From: Capronia americana
Lineage: Eukaryota > Ascomycota > Eurotiomycetes > Chaetothyriales > Herpotrichiellaceae
Length of the DNA: 64,000 nucleotides
Direction of reading: 5' to 3'
NCBI GenBank assembly: GCA_016110215.1
Contig: JADWQD010000016.1
Location: 868,001-932,000 of the forward strand
Every line of letters starts with the position of its first letter. The first letter of the stretch is position 1. The position numbers and the translations under genes were made by a program. The notes under the pieces are model-generated. The model saw nothing but the letters and a program-made list of their open reading frames with translations, ran no database searches and was not told the DNA's origin. This document shows positions 11,284-21,722 of this stretch, piece after piece.

Positions 11284-11886
11284 ATGGCCCCTGTTGCTTT
11301 CAGCCGCTCTTTTAGACCCCTCCAGATCCCAGCAGTGGTCGGCTTCGGAATAAAGGCACGATACACCCCCGTCGAGAATGTCCCGAACCTGTTCGACCAT
11401 AAATTCATGGTCGACCGGTACAGCCCCAAACGCGCTGCAGTGGTCGACTATTACTCGCGACTCCCTCCTGACAGACTCTCCTGGCGCGTCATCTCCAATA
11501 TAAGCTCCAAACAGGTCAACAAAGCCGTTCTGCGCAACCGCCTGAAGCGAAGATGGGCCAGTGCATTCGCTGAAGCCTTGCAAGATCATGGTTACTATCA
11601 CAATGGGAGGAAGCGAAACGGCAAAAAGGACGGCAAGGATTATATACCTGGTCTGAGAGGCACACTTGAGATCCTTGTCTACTCCGATCGTGGCCTCACT
11701 TGTGCTCATAGCGAACTCGTGGGCGCGTCTCATGCCTTGGTCAAGTCTCTGGTCCGGAAGGCGCAACAATTGGAATCCAAAGGCGCACCCGCTCAAGAAA
11801 AGGACACTCGGGATGATGAAGGGAGCACTCAACCTGCTGGTGACGTTTCATCCTCTCTTTGGTCTCTCTGGCGAAAACTCCTCTGA
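11284..11886 (+). CDS. RnpA-like protein (bacterial RNase P protein-subunit fold), probably mitochondrial
   Basis: A single exon of 200 residues, with ATG at 11284 in a good context (CCCATGGCC). No in-frame ATG lies just upstream. The N-terminus (MAPVAFSRSFRPLQIPAVVG) is basic, Ser-rich and free of acidic residues, like a mitochondrial presequence. Residues 65-91 read LSWRVISNISSKQV followed by NKAVLRNRLKRRW, which matches the RNR signature of bacterial RnpA (SKKxGxAVxRNRxKRxxRE). After an insert, RGTLEILVYSDRGLTCAHSE and VKSLVRKAQQ resemble the RnpA beta strand (DFVVVA) and last helix. RnpA helps the RNase P RNA cut tRNA leaders. A family match is likely, but activity and location are inference; an unrelated basic RNA-binding protein is the alternative. 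Confidence 0.6.
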   Translation: MAPVAFSRSFRPLQIPAVVGFGIKARYTPVENVPNLFDHKFMVDRYSPKRAAVVDYYSRLPPDRLSWRVISNISSKQVNKAVLRNRLKRRWASAFAEALQDHGYYHNGRKRNGKKDGKDYIPGLRGTLEILVYSDRGLTCAHSELVGASHALVKSLVRKAQQLESKGAPAQEKDTRDDEGSTQPAGDVSSSLWSLWRKLL

Positions 11887-12671
11887 GCGAGACGGTCACA
11901 CCCTTTTCCGAACACCCAGATTATGTATGCGGACTGAGGAATTCCTTCTGGACAGCACCCGTTTCGCCTTGGCTTTCTCCTAGACGAATATGTTGCCCAC
12001 AGTCGCTGTGTCATGGGTGCTTCTCAAGCTCCTCGGTAAGGCTATTGTCTTGCACTGAAGAGTGGTTCCAGATGTCCACAAGTGGGCAACATCGATCAGA
12101 CAAGTACATCCGAGAGTCTCCCACCGCACAATCGCCATACTAGGTCTAACACGAGGACTTACGGGACGACGTCGATGCTCTTGGAATGCTGACGGGCCGT
12201 GGGTTGATATGAACCAGGAAGACCAGAAGAAACTGATATGGGCCAAGTCATGGAGAATAGTCTTCTTTTGATAGAGACAAAGGGAGCCAGCTCAGGTGAC
12301 GTGTGTTGCCAATAATCGGTATTTATGGATGTGAAGGAGGATATCCTAGTTGGGGCGGCGTTCGAGCGCGAGTTAGATACCCCTACGAACGGAATGCAAA
12401 TATATTGCGGTAATATAGCCTATGTGCTCGAGTCGCATCTTTCAATAGGTGAGAGAACATATATCAGCCTCTGCTTATCTTGTTTCATCTCAGTATGCTT
12501 GCGCCCCTGGGAGGATTCAATTGTGCACGTGACCTGGAATTTCCATTGACTTTCCCTCCTGTAGGGAGTAAGAGACACAGCATCCTACCGCTCAACAAAT
12601 CTATTTCACGTTCCCTCGAGTCGCTCGCTTCTGTGTCCCCACGCTTCCAGAACTGTTCCTGAGCTTTAGAT
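11887..12671. other. Intergenic region
   Basis: About 785 bp between the RnpA-like stop and the CHS5 start. Short frames occur but none shows motifs, codon bias or splice logic. It should hold the CHS5 promoter. No RNA gene or repeat is seen. Confidence 0.4.
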
Positions 12672-13904
12672 ATGCTGGTGTCCTTGACGGTGGGCAAGGT
12701 TGACGCGGGAGTCGCGGTCCTCCTCACCCAAGACAAGAGACTGGTGAGGCGGACAAGTCACAGGCTGGCGCATGGTGCTCACATTTCGCGTTAGATTGAG
12801 TTTCCCTCCATCCTGCTCCCTTCGACCATCACCTCCGGGTCAATCGTCGACATCGAAGTCAAGCAAAACCATGAAGCAGAACGAAAATCACACGCGGCGT
12901 TCGCGGCGCTCCAAAGCCAGATACTCAACACGTATGGCATCAACGTCCCAGCGACCCCAGTGCTCCGACTACGGAATGCTACCCAAACGTCCCTTGTCCT
13001 CGAATGGGACCCCATCCAGTTAGCGACCACAAGTCTACGTTCGCTTGCTCTCTACCGCAATGGAAGCAAAGCAGGAAATATCCCCCGTCCTTTGGAGACG
13101 CTCAGCACAAAGATGAGCGGGCTGCAAATCGACTCGGAATACTCGTTCTACCTCGTGCTCAAGACAAGCGGCGGGGTCTATACGAGTAACACGCTGACTG
13201 TCAAGACGCACACCATGAACAACCTGACGGGCATAACCGTCACCCCTGGAATACTTCCTCCACCGCTGAGAGAGAGCCTTGAAATGGCCATTGAGCGCAT
13301 CGGAGCCAAGATGAACGACACGATTCGGATTGACACCACCCACTTTGTCTGCACCGAAGGTCGTGGTCGGGAGTGGGAGAAGGCAAATGAGATGAATATC
13401 CCGATTGTGAGACCTGAGTGGGTCGAAGGATGTGAACGAGAAGGCAAGATCATCGGCGTCCGTGGATACTATCTTGATGCAGATCCGAAACAGAGACAAG
13501 TCGGATCTAATCCTTCTCTCGCACAAGCTCGCCCTTCTACAACAACTGCGCCGCAACAAGCAAATATCCCTCAAAGACCAAAGGAACCAACACCCAAAAG
13601 CCCTGACCGAGAAAGCACAGTCAGCGGAGAGCCCGGTCCAGAGGTACTTCCCACGCCTCCGCCGCAAAAGGACCTACCGCCTCCGCCGGCTGAGGAAGAG
13701 GAGGAGGATGACGAAGAAGAGGAAGAAGACGAGCGAGATGACCATGAGGGGCCTACAACGGAATCAAAGGGAAAGGGGAGGGCCGCTGATGAAGAGCCAG
13801 CAGATGCAGATGAGGACGAGGATGAAGACGAATCGCCCGAGCCCCAACATCTACCTAAATCCAAAGACGGTAATGGCGCCGAGATGGAGGATGTCGCTTT
13901 ATAA
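12672..13904 (+). CDS. CHS5: Exomer scaffold protein Chs5
   Basis: Exons are 12672-12743 and 12795-13904 (393 residues). The phase-0 intron (GTGAGG donor, GCGTTAG acceptor) joins MLVSLTVGKVDAGVAVLLTQ to IEFPSILLPS, restoring the conserved Chs5 start. An FN3 domain spans about residues 79-165 (TSLVLEWDPI, YSFYLVLKTSGG). A BRCT domain spans about 168-262 (IDTTHFVC, NIPIVRPEWVEGC, GVRGYYLDAD). A Pro-rich and strongly acidic tail ends the protein. In yeast, Chs5 with ChAP partners forms the exomer coat at the trans-Golgi network, which sends chitin synthase Chs3 and other cargo to the plasma membrane. The Glu/Asp runs at 13690-13735 are a GAA/GAG-rich low-complexity tract inside the coding region. 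Confidence 0.95.
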
Positions 13905-15046
13905 CGATCAGTCCGATTCCAGACACATTCTCACGCAGGATCTGATGTGGGATAGGTACGTCTCAGAAGGATCCTCAGCGATGTCGCTCCGGTCGACCGA
14001 GATTGTGGTGACTGTGTCTGTTCAGACCAGCTAGCTAGTGAACAGTAACAGATCCCCATCCGGGTCAGCAAGGTCTATGCGCTACGAAGCGACGAGCACG
14101 TGAAGTAATGCTCTTGCGTGTGGGAAGCAATCTCTTTGGGCTCAGCCTCAGGCTCATTATGGCGAAACGCTGGTATGCGGTGATCAGGAATGGAAGGCTG
14201 CGATTAATCAGACTTCATTGTCAACACAGACAGCCTGCTGCAGGACATTACACGCATGATCACCAGAGCCAGAAAGTTTGGGGGAATCCAAACTCGGGTG
14301 TCCTCGTCGTATGGCTCGAAAGTCGACACAAGGATGCATCAACTTTGGGATCAATAGTGTTGCACCAACAACACCTTTGCGACAGCCCTCACCAAGCGAC
14401 GGGCGCACAGAAGCAGAAGCAGAAAGAGTTCTCGGTTGCGGCTATGGTGGTCCTATTTCCGCACTTACTGGGCTGCACCTCGTACCCAGCCGCCGGTTTA
14501 GCTGGCTCACTGGCTCACTGGCCACTTAGAGCTCAGCCTCGTGCGGCGCAGCTGCAGCCAAGCAGCCGAATGGCAGAAACCCTCCCATTGCCGCACGGTT
14601 TCGTGTCGCCGCGAGTAACACCTGACCTCGGATTCTGGCTTCTGTTATTTTCGAAGCGTGCCACGCTGCGGGACTTGCTTAGAAGCTTTTGCAGCATGCT
14701 CAGCCGTCCAGGTGCGTCGAAAATACCGAAAGCGATGTATTCTGAGTATAAGATGGCCCCTACACCTGCCCCGTCCAGATATGTCCTCCTCCCAGCATTC
14801 CAACTGAATACGTAGCAACAAGCTAAACCACCACATTCCTTATTCTCCTTTTCCTATTGTCAGTCTCTTTCTGGTTTCATTGACACGCTCATTTACTTAA
14901 TTTTAAACGGCACTGCACTCTCTTCAGCGCATTGACTACTGTGTCTTCGTTCCAGCCAAGTCACTACAAGCAGCCACTTTTTACCTTTCAGCAATCATTT
15001 TCTACCTTTCAGCAATCACTCAGAGAAAGCAAACAGCAAGTCCAAA
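13905..15046. other. Intergenic region with long leader of the But2-domain gene
   Basis: About 1.1 kb without a supportable gene. A 235-codon frame at 14108-14815 has neither family motif nor sensible composition. A TATA-like ATTCTGAGTATAAGATGG at about 14739-14756 followed by pyrimidine-rich sequence near 14850 suits the promoter of the secreted protein downstream. A short tandem duplication lies at 14982-15018. Confidence 0.45.
14982..15018 (+). repeat. Tandem 16-bp duplication just before the But2-domain start
   Basis: TACCTTTCAGCAATCA occurs at 14982-14997 and again at 15003-15018, a 21-bp shift. Each copy contains a pyrimidine tract ending in CAG, so each could act as a 3' splice site of a 5'-UTR intron, or the repeat may simply be a leader duplication. 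Confidence 0.8.
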
Positions 15047-15661
15047 ATGTATACTCAATCCATTGTCGCCGGTCTCCTCAGCTTGGCCGCCCTGAGCACC
15101 GCTGCACCTCTTGCGGCTTCTCCCATCGTCCAGCGACAGCCCCAGGGACAACAACCCATCGCGTCCATCCTTCCAGACTTCACCTCGCAGTACACAAGTT
15201 CCACAGGCGCGGTCGATTTCCACACGTCCCGCGGCCTTGTCTCCCGCGAACCCTGGAATGGTGGTAAAGACATCACCACCCTCGTCACGTTCGAGCTTCC
15301 GAGCCAGTACAGCGGGAACCAATGCCAACTCGTGTTCGACTTGGGCAACGATCCTTCAGCATATGTCACCGGCACGGGCAAAGCTCAGCTCTTCACTTCC
15401 CTGGCCCCGGCCGACATGGACACCTCGACATGGCCTAATGGGAACTTGCGAAACCAACACATCGGCACGATCCAGGTGAACGCCTACGGCCGGGCCGTGT
15501 GGGAGGCTGGCTCTGGACCGGGCGCCAGCGTCGACGGCATGTTCCCGTGCTCCACCATCGCGGGGATGGTCTACGGCGGCGAGGTCGTCCCCGTCGGGGA
15601 TTCCGACACCATCAGCTGGGCTGCTGGTAGTGGCGACGGGCCCAAGATCTTGGTTTGGTGA
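15047..15661 (+). CDS. Secreted protein with But2 C-terminal domain
   Basis: A single exon of 204 residues. A signal peptide (MYTQSIVAGLLSLAALSTAA) and a short propeptide-like Gln-rich segment ending in a basic site (VQRQ) come first. From about residue 60 the layout fits the fungal 'ubiquitin 3 binding protein But2 C-terminal' domain: LVTFELPSQYSGNQCQLVFD, then a mid segment with FTSLAP, a glycine-rich part (EAGSGPGASVDGMFPC) and the end GDGPKILVW. Proteins with this domain are common secreted, often abundant, proteins of filamentous ascomycetes. Their biochemical role is not established, and despite the name there is no sign of ubiquitin binding here. An effector or cell-wall role is possible. 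Confidence 0.8.
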   Translation: MYTQSIVAGLLSLAALSTAAPLAASPIVQRQPQGQQPIASILPDFTSQYTSSTGAVDFHTSRGLVSREPWNGGKDITTLVTFELPSQYSGNQCQLVFDLGNDPSAYVTGTGKAQLFTSLAPADMDTSTWPNGNLRNQHIGTIQVNAYGRAVWEAGSGPGASVDGMFPCSTIAGMVYGGEVVPVGDSDTISWAAGSGDGPKILVW

Positions 15662-16881
15662 AGCCCGGATCTTCAGGACCGATAAAACGTGTCATATTCT
15701 CCATAGCTATGTACTCCGGTGAGCCGGTGCGCAGCGTATGTATGCAGGGACGAAATGATACGATTCTTTCGTGTGGCATTTCGATGGACGTGTGCGTGTG
15801 GCGGCTATTCTGGCGCATTTAAGGAGAGCCAGCTTCTTCCATCAGATGCTTGACGAGAATGCATACTACATACATAGTAGTCGCGAACGAAAAGCCTGTC
15901 CATCGTCGTCCTTTTCTGATTAGCCACTCGCCGCCTTGCTCACCCTCGGCTCACCCACTGCTTCCTGAGCGCTCCTTGAGTCTGTCTGCCTGAGCACTTG
16001 GTCCGTTTATCTACTTTATTCATAATAGTACCTGTAACTTTCGTTAACTTTACGTGATGGAACCTGTTTGAGATGCTAAGGGATCCCAACCCGGCCCCCT
16101 CCACTAACACCGGCGTCGAGTGCGTTTGCAGTATTTGGCCATGGGCACATAGACTAACCTTTACCTCCTTGGTTTTCAGACCGATTAATTCAGTGAGGAC
16201 AGGCGCCACCCTTCTGCGACCTTGTGCTTACCGCTGTACTCAGGCATCAGGTAACCTGGCTCAACTTCGGCTCAGCATCAACTGCGCAACCTCATGATCC
16301 TTCTCATCACCCATACTCCCATCATTTTCTGTGACCTTACTATCATTGAATGTTCACCCCATGCTTGGTAGGTGTCTCTTTTCGAGGAAGGAGAAACTTT
16401 CCGTTTTCCAGGGTGTTGTGATGCCTGTCTCTTGTTCCTGTCTCGCGACATCCCCATGGGGAACACTCGTTAGGGTCTTGGGTGTGCAAATATGGCAATT
16501 GACCCCATTCAGTTAATGCCCTGTCAAGACCTCAGATCTCGTTCTGCAGGTAGTAGTGGTAGGAGAGATTTCCTTATGCAGCCCGATGCATGCTCTTTGC
16601 CTTGCCTCCACGGGCCTAGAGTTCGACAACCTCCCCATTCGACCTTGAGAGGCTTGTGCCGCTATCCTACCCGAAGCTGAAATGTTTTATTTCGGGTGCT
16701 TCTTTAGTCAAACTCTGGCTGCTTTCGTGTCTGCGTACCTGTCGGGCAGCGCGACCGTCGTCGTATATCTTATTGCTCGAACCTGCAATATTTGGCCAGG
16801 GCACCTCCCTCGATACCTCTTCCTGCATCCAAGCCTCGGTCAGAGTCAACCATACTGGAACGGACTCCTGACAGCCCAACT
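15662..16881. other. Intergenic region
   Basis: About 1.2 kb between the But2-domain stop and the carboxylesterase start. Only short frames, in all six frames, without motifs. An in-frame extension upstream of the esterase ATG exists (to about 16792) but starts at TTG and adds a Pro-rich stretch, so I leave it out. No repeat or RNA gene is seen. Confidence 0.4.
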
Positions 16882-18712
16882 ATGGCGCAGTCTAACACAG
16901 AAAGTCCCGTCTCCGTTCAGATTGAGAACCTGGATATCCGTGGCTTCATCGACCAGCCTACAAGCGTTGCAAACTACCTAGGTATTCCCTACGCCAGTGT
17001 GCCAGCACGCTTTCGACAGGCCATTCCCGTCGATCCACGCAAGGAGAGTGGCATCCTCGAAGCTACCAGCTACGGCCCATCATGTCCACAGCCCGGTGAC
17101 CAGCCGCGCGGATTGAGGCACCATCTCTTCGCCGGCACCGGCCTCAGCATCCCGGAGGGTTCTCCTCCGAGCTACGTATCCGAGTTCTCCTGCTTGACAT
17201 TGAACATCTACACACCGGCAAGGACCCCTTCAGGCGCACGCTTACCGGTCGTTGTCTGGATCCATGGCGGTGGCTGGAATTTGGGAGACGGCAATGCCGA
17301 GTTTGGTGAGCCCCTTGGCGAATGCATCGAAATGCTCGCAAGAGATCGCTCAGATCGTCTGACAAGTCAGATGGTAGATTCTTGGTTCAGCGCTCAGTCG
17401 CGTTGGGCAAACCTATCGTCTACGTCGCACTGAACTACCGACTGGGCTACTACGGCTGGTTAGCTTCGCAGGAGCTAAGGGATGAAGCGCTGCGCAATGG
17501 TGAGGCCGGTTTCGCGAATCAAGGTCTCCATGACCAACGACTTGGCCTGAAGTGGGTAAGTATAGCACAACAGCCTCACTCAATATGGTCGTTCTTTCGA
17601 GCGCTTTTGATTTGCGATGGCTATTTTCTAGTCTGGTTTGTTTTGAATTGACTGACCATGGACCAAACCAGATCCAAGAAAACATTCATTTCTTTGGCGG
17701 AGACGGGTCCCAGGTCACCCTTGCCGGTGAATCTGCTGGAGCGTGGTGTGTGCTTGCTCATCTGCGGTCCACCTTTCCTGCTTGCCAGCACGCATTGATC
17801 ATGTCATCACCTGCATTGAGGCTCAAATCCACTGCCGATGCTCAAGACACATTCGACCGATTAGTGGCCAAGGCCGGCGTGCAAGCTTCAGCGTCCCCTG
17901 CTACCAAGTTGGCCGCGCTCAGAGAACTGACCGCCCAGCAATTGGAAGAGTTCTTGGACGGTCCGATAGGGAAACCCGTCTTCGACCCCGAGTGGTTTGT
18001 CGGCCTGGATCCGATCCGCCCAATCGAGCACGTCGACCGCTTCCCATCCTGGCTGGAGAGCCTCGCGATTGGGCAGACAAAAGAAGAGGGGGCGTTGTTG
18101 CTGCCAATCTGGGCCGCGCTGAAGCCGGAGGACTTGATCGGAGCTGCGAAAATGGCCATTCCAGATCCCCAGCTCGCCGACGAGATTGTGGAGGCGTACG
18201 GTATCACTTTGGCCGCAGGCTTGAGCGTGGTCGCCAATTTCATCGAATTCTTCAGCGACTGCCTGTACGGAAGCGTCATACCTGCCATCGGCGACCGTGA
18301 CTCGCCACCAGTCTATCTGTACAGATTCGACCAGAAGGATGTGTACGAGAATAGTCCATTCCACGGCTGGGCTTTTCACTCTCTCGATAATGCTTTCTTC
18401 ACCCATTTCCCCGCGGTGGCTGGCCCGGCTGCTCCAGCGTCCATGCAAGCCACAAGCAAGGCTATGTCCCAAGCTGTCGTTGATCTGGTCCATGGATCAC
18501 CGCCCTGGGAAGCTTATCAGACAGCGCATCGGGTGATGGCTTTCGACGGCGAGAATACGGGCTTGATCGACGTGCCCGACCGCTGGACCCGTTTCAGCTC
18601 GACGGCGCAACGGGAAGAAGCTTACAGGATGGCTGGAGAGCGTGTGCTGGAGTATGCACTGCAGTTCGCCGCACGGTTTGCTCTGATGGGTCAAGGGTCC
18701 TCAAGTCCTTGA
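16882..18712 (+). CDS. Type-B carboxylesterase/lipase (alpha/beta hydrolase)
   Basis: Exons are 16882-17305, 17371-17555 and 17672-18712 (549 residues). Both introns keep phase, and each join restores family sequence (NAEF-DGRFLVQRSVALG and GLKW-IQENIHFFGGD). Family marks are NYLGIPYA near the start, the oxyanion-hole segment VVVWIHGGGWNLGDG, NYRLGYYGW, and the nucleophile elbow GESAGAWC, with the catalytic Ser in GESAG. Near residue 430, FHGWAFHSLDNAFFTHFP is the likely region of the catalytic His. There is no signal peptide, so the enzyme is probably intracellular. The family splits carboxylic esters, including aromatic, lipid or xenobiotic esters; the substrate cannot be read from sequence. 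It is the leftmost gene of the possible metabolic block that runs to 31266. Confidence 0.88.
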
Positions 18713-18989
18713 GTACCCCCGAGAGGGACAGTTGTGGGGGGCAGTGTGGATGGCTACTGACCCGTTATACAAGCTTCAGATGTACAAGAGGAGGAAAATT
18801 GGTAGATATTTGTCGAGATCAGGTGGCCATTAACCCCTTGGAAGCACCGTGGCGAGCGGTCACTCGACGGTAGACTCGAGAAGAGCTTATCACGCAATGT
18901 AATCAGGTGTCAAGTTGCTGTGCTTCATATCGAATCTGAGCAATGAATGGTTCATGCCGACTGAGCCGCCGCTGGAATTCCTCGTCTTG

Positions 18990-21098
18990 TCAAAGTCCGC
19001 TGCCGTTGTCCTGCGACCAGGCTTTTTGAAGATCAGTAACGGTCCTGGCCGTGGGCCAAACATGCTTCGACCCCAAGTCGCGGACCAAATGGATCATGGC
19101 ATTCCGCTCGACGTGATCGGTGAAGTATTGGCCGCACATTTCAATCGCCAGGTGCGCGACGATCAGTGCCGAGGGCAGATGTTTGTTGGATTCGGCCGTG
19201 CCGCAGATCCGGCGCACTATATCTCGAATGGTCGCGGCCATCTGTCGAGACGCAGACACGGAAGCGGGACCTAAGCGCGGGGTCGTGGGGTCGTAGGCTG
19301 TCAGGAGGATCCGAGCCAGATCGACATATAAGATGCCCATGATGTGGCATTCGGACATGTACCAGAGCTTTGGGAAGCAGAGACCGTTTTCCCCGTCTGG
19401 GTCTTGGCGGTAGAGGGGGGTGAATGAGGCCGGCTTGTAGGATTCCCATATTCGTTCGAAGTCTTTGAGTTCCTGCCATCGCTCGCGCCGGGAACTGGCG
19501 GAAGAAGAAGTGCCTTCTCCGTAACAAAAGTCGAGGACGTCGGCACAAAAGACAATCAGACGGTATGTCCACTCCGTATCGTCCGCGGGCTCGAAAGTCC
19601 GCAGCGATGACCACAGTTCCAAAGGCAGGACCAGGCCTCGTTGCGTGGAGAAGGCGCTCGTCACTTCGAGTCGGAGGGCCATGCGGAAGATGGAATGGCG
19701 GAACAAGTTGACGCGCGAGGTGACCGCAGGCTGCGAGGCGCCGGCGGATGCGATCAGGTCGTCATGCTGAGTCGACGGAGTGACGACGGCCATGTTGAAT
19801 TGAGAGGTGATGAGTGTCTGGAATATGTGCAGGAATCCCTCGGTAGCCTCGCTGCCGGCGAAGGACGCGTCAAGGAGTTCAAAGTACCGTAGAAGAACGG
19901 CAGCGGCCAAGAGGTTTTCGTCCTGCATGTGTTCTGGATGGTTTGACATCTTGATGAGATGCCGAATGCAGGCGTTGAAGTATTCGACGGACGAACTGGT
20001 CGTCAGATGCGGCAGCTCGATGCTCTCGTATTCAATCACGCCGTCGGACCTCATGTACTTGGGAGTCGACACCAGCCGTCGCGCGGCAGCCGCGAGGATG
20101 GCGTTCAAGAGCGGCGGGCATTTTCTTGCTCTTTGAACCACGACCAGAGTGAATGGCCGCGCATAATCACAGATATCGAACTTGAAAATGTCTAAGTAAG
20201 TCCGAGGTATAAAACACATGCGAGACTTGGATGGACACTCACATAGGGGGCAAGTTCCAACACAAAGTATCGCAGCAAGCACATGCATTGCAGTGTCCTG
20301 TATTCATGGGGCCAGAACGATTGTCTCTCCAAGCCATGGAGATCCGGCAAGCCCGCAATAGCGGCTGGAAAACGATACGCAGCTGGATCTGGAGGTAAAT
20401 GCTGTGTATCGTGTGGCGTGTGTGTTGTCAGCGACTGTAAGCTGCCGTCAACGTCCAGCCATGGTGTGTCTGCAGGCTGTGTCCCACCGTCCGAGCCTGA
20501 AGTCGCTGTGATGGCTTCTTGAGCATCAGCTGCAGTCGAGTCATGTCTCTGTATGGAAGGTGGCTGAGGTGGTTCGATATCGTCCTGGTCCAAGTTGTCA
20601 GAGACGTTGAAGGCCACGTCTACACCTGCTCCTGCGTGGGATTTCTCAAGCCGTGCTGTTTCATCCACAAATATTATCGCCGCCGCTGGAATCACTGTCC
20701 GTTAGGATTGGGAGATTGGAGGTTGTTCGAAAGGCAATGCTCACTTCTGGTAGTCTCGCGCAACTGGCCCGGATTTTTCTTGAAGCCAACGTCATATTTC
20801 TTCCTGGAGTTGTGTCGAAACTTGAGGCTATTTCCTTCACGGACACAGCGTGAGTGTAGTCGTCTACATTGTAGACAGGGTGTATCGGAGTCACCTGGAG
20901 ATTCAGCCTGGTCAGTCATCACCATAACTTCGAATCAATGGCGGGAAAGGGTCGCCTGCTCACACCCAAGGTGTCGCTCTGCTTCTTTGTCAGTGGCGGT
21001 CGGACTGAGCCTTGATGATTCATTGGCAGGCTCTTACCACGGCAACCCAGGCATACATCTTTTCCACTCCTTGTCTTCCTGTTTTGTGTGCCGGCCAT
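18990..21098 (-). CDS. Zn2Cys6 transcription factor, ARCA-like
   Basis: I model five exons: 21038-21098, 20964-20978 (15 nt), 20745-20894, 20243-20694 and 18990-20180, about 622 residues. The phases agree, and the joined sequence builds a canonical zinc cluster at C16, C19, C26, C32, C35 and C42 (CLGCRERHLGC then DSDTPCLQCRRLHSRC), spacing 2-6-5-2-6. A stop in frame upstream fixes the ATG. The last intron joins LELAPY to FDICDYARPF, matching the ARCA-type middle homology region, followed by VQRARKCPPLLNAI. The C-terminus (WPTARTVTDLQKAW) is also typical of ARCA-like regulators, some of which act in amino-acid or secondary metabolism. The exon-4 acceptor could instead be at 20686 (three residues fewer). 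It is presumably a nuclear regulator of nearby genes; its targets are unknown. Confidence 0.8.
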
Positions 21099-21722
21099 TC
21101 TTGCTCTCCTTCCGTCGAGCTACCATGCTGCCGAACCACGGACTATCTTCTGCCGTCTCAACGTGCTCTGAAATGCCGCAATTACAGCAAGCAGCACCTC
21201 TGGTAAGCGTTGGGTGGACGACTGCCGAGATCAGAGGATGTTCAACAAATAGCGCTCCCACGGTTTTGGTGCTCGCTTAACCCCGCATTATGTGTTGAAA
21301 GTTCGCGAATGCTCCGCAAGTTCGTCGGCCGAGGTGTCAAGTGGCGGTGTTGGGCAGATTTCCAGACTGCCTGTTGTTGTCTGGTTGTGAGGGACAGATT
21401 TCTTCTCCATGGGGTCTATTTCCTAATTTGAAGTCCGGCGCCCATCTAGCCTCGCTTCAGAGTAGAATCACCATTCCGCATGGCCCTCTGACCACAAAGG
21501 CTCTGAAGAAATTAATACGCAATCCCCTCAGGTTGTTGTGCATCAAGTCGACTACGACGATTGACAACAGCAGGTCATCAGGTTGACGAAGCCACTTGAA
21601 CACTCTCGTTTTTCTACCTCCATCTGCACTGACATCAGGCTGCAGCTGCCGGCATTATTGCTCAGCTCAACCGAAATCTCGTCGCTCAGCCCACACCCTT
21701 CGAGTCCTCAATTAGCCATCCT
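21099..21722. other. Intergenic region
   Basis: About 620 bp between the start of the ARCA-like regulator and the stop of the MFS transporter, both on the minus strand. It contains the regulator's promoter. Frames here are short and unsupported; no repeat or RNA gene is seen. Confidence 0.4.

Noticed and set aside
13690..13830. GAA/GAG-rich tract as a simple-repeat locus
   Set aside because: It is the acidic tail of CHS5, a feature of the protein family, not a separate repeat element.
14108..14815. 235-codon plus-strand frame
   Set aside because: No family motif, mixed composition, no splice partner, and position in the promoter region of the But2-domain gene.
20519..21280. 253-codon plus-strand frame
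   Set aside because: Antisense of the 5' exons and introns of the ARCA-like regulator, whose zinc cluster and phases are well supported.
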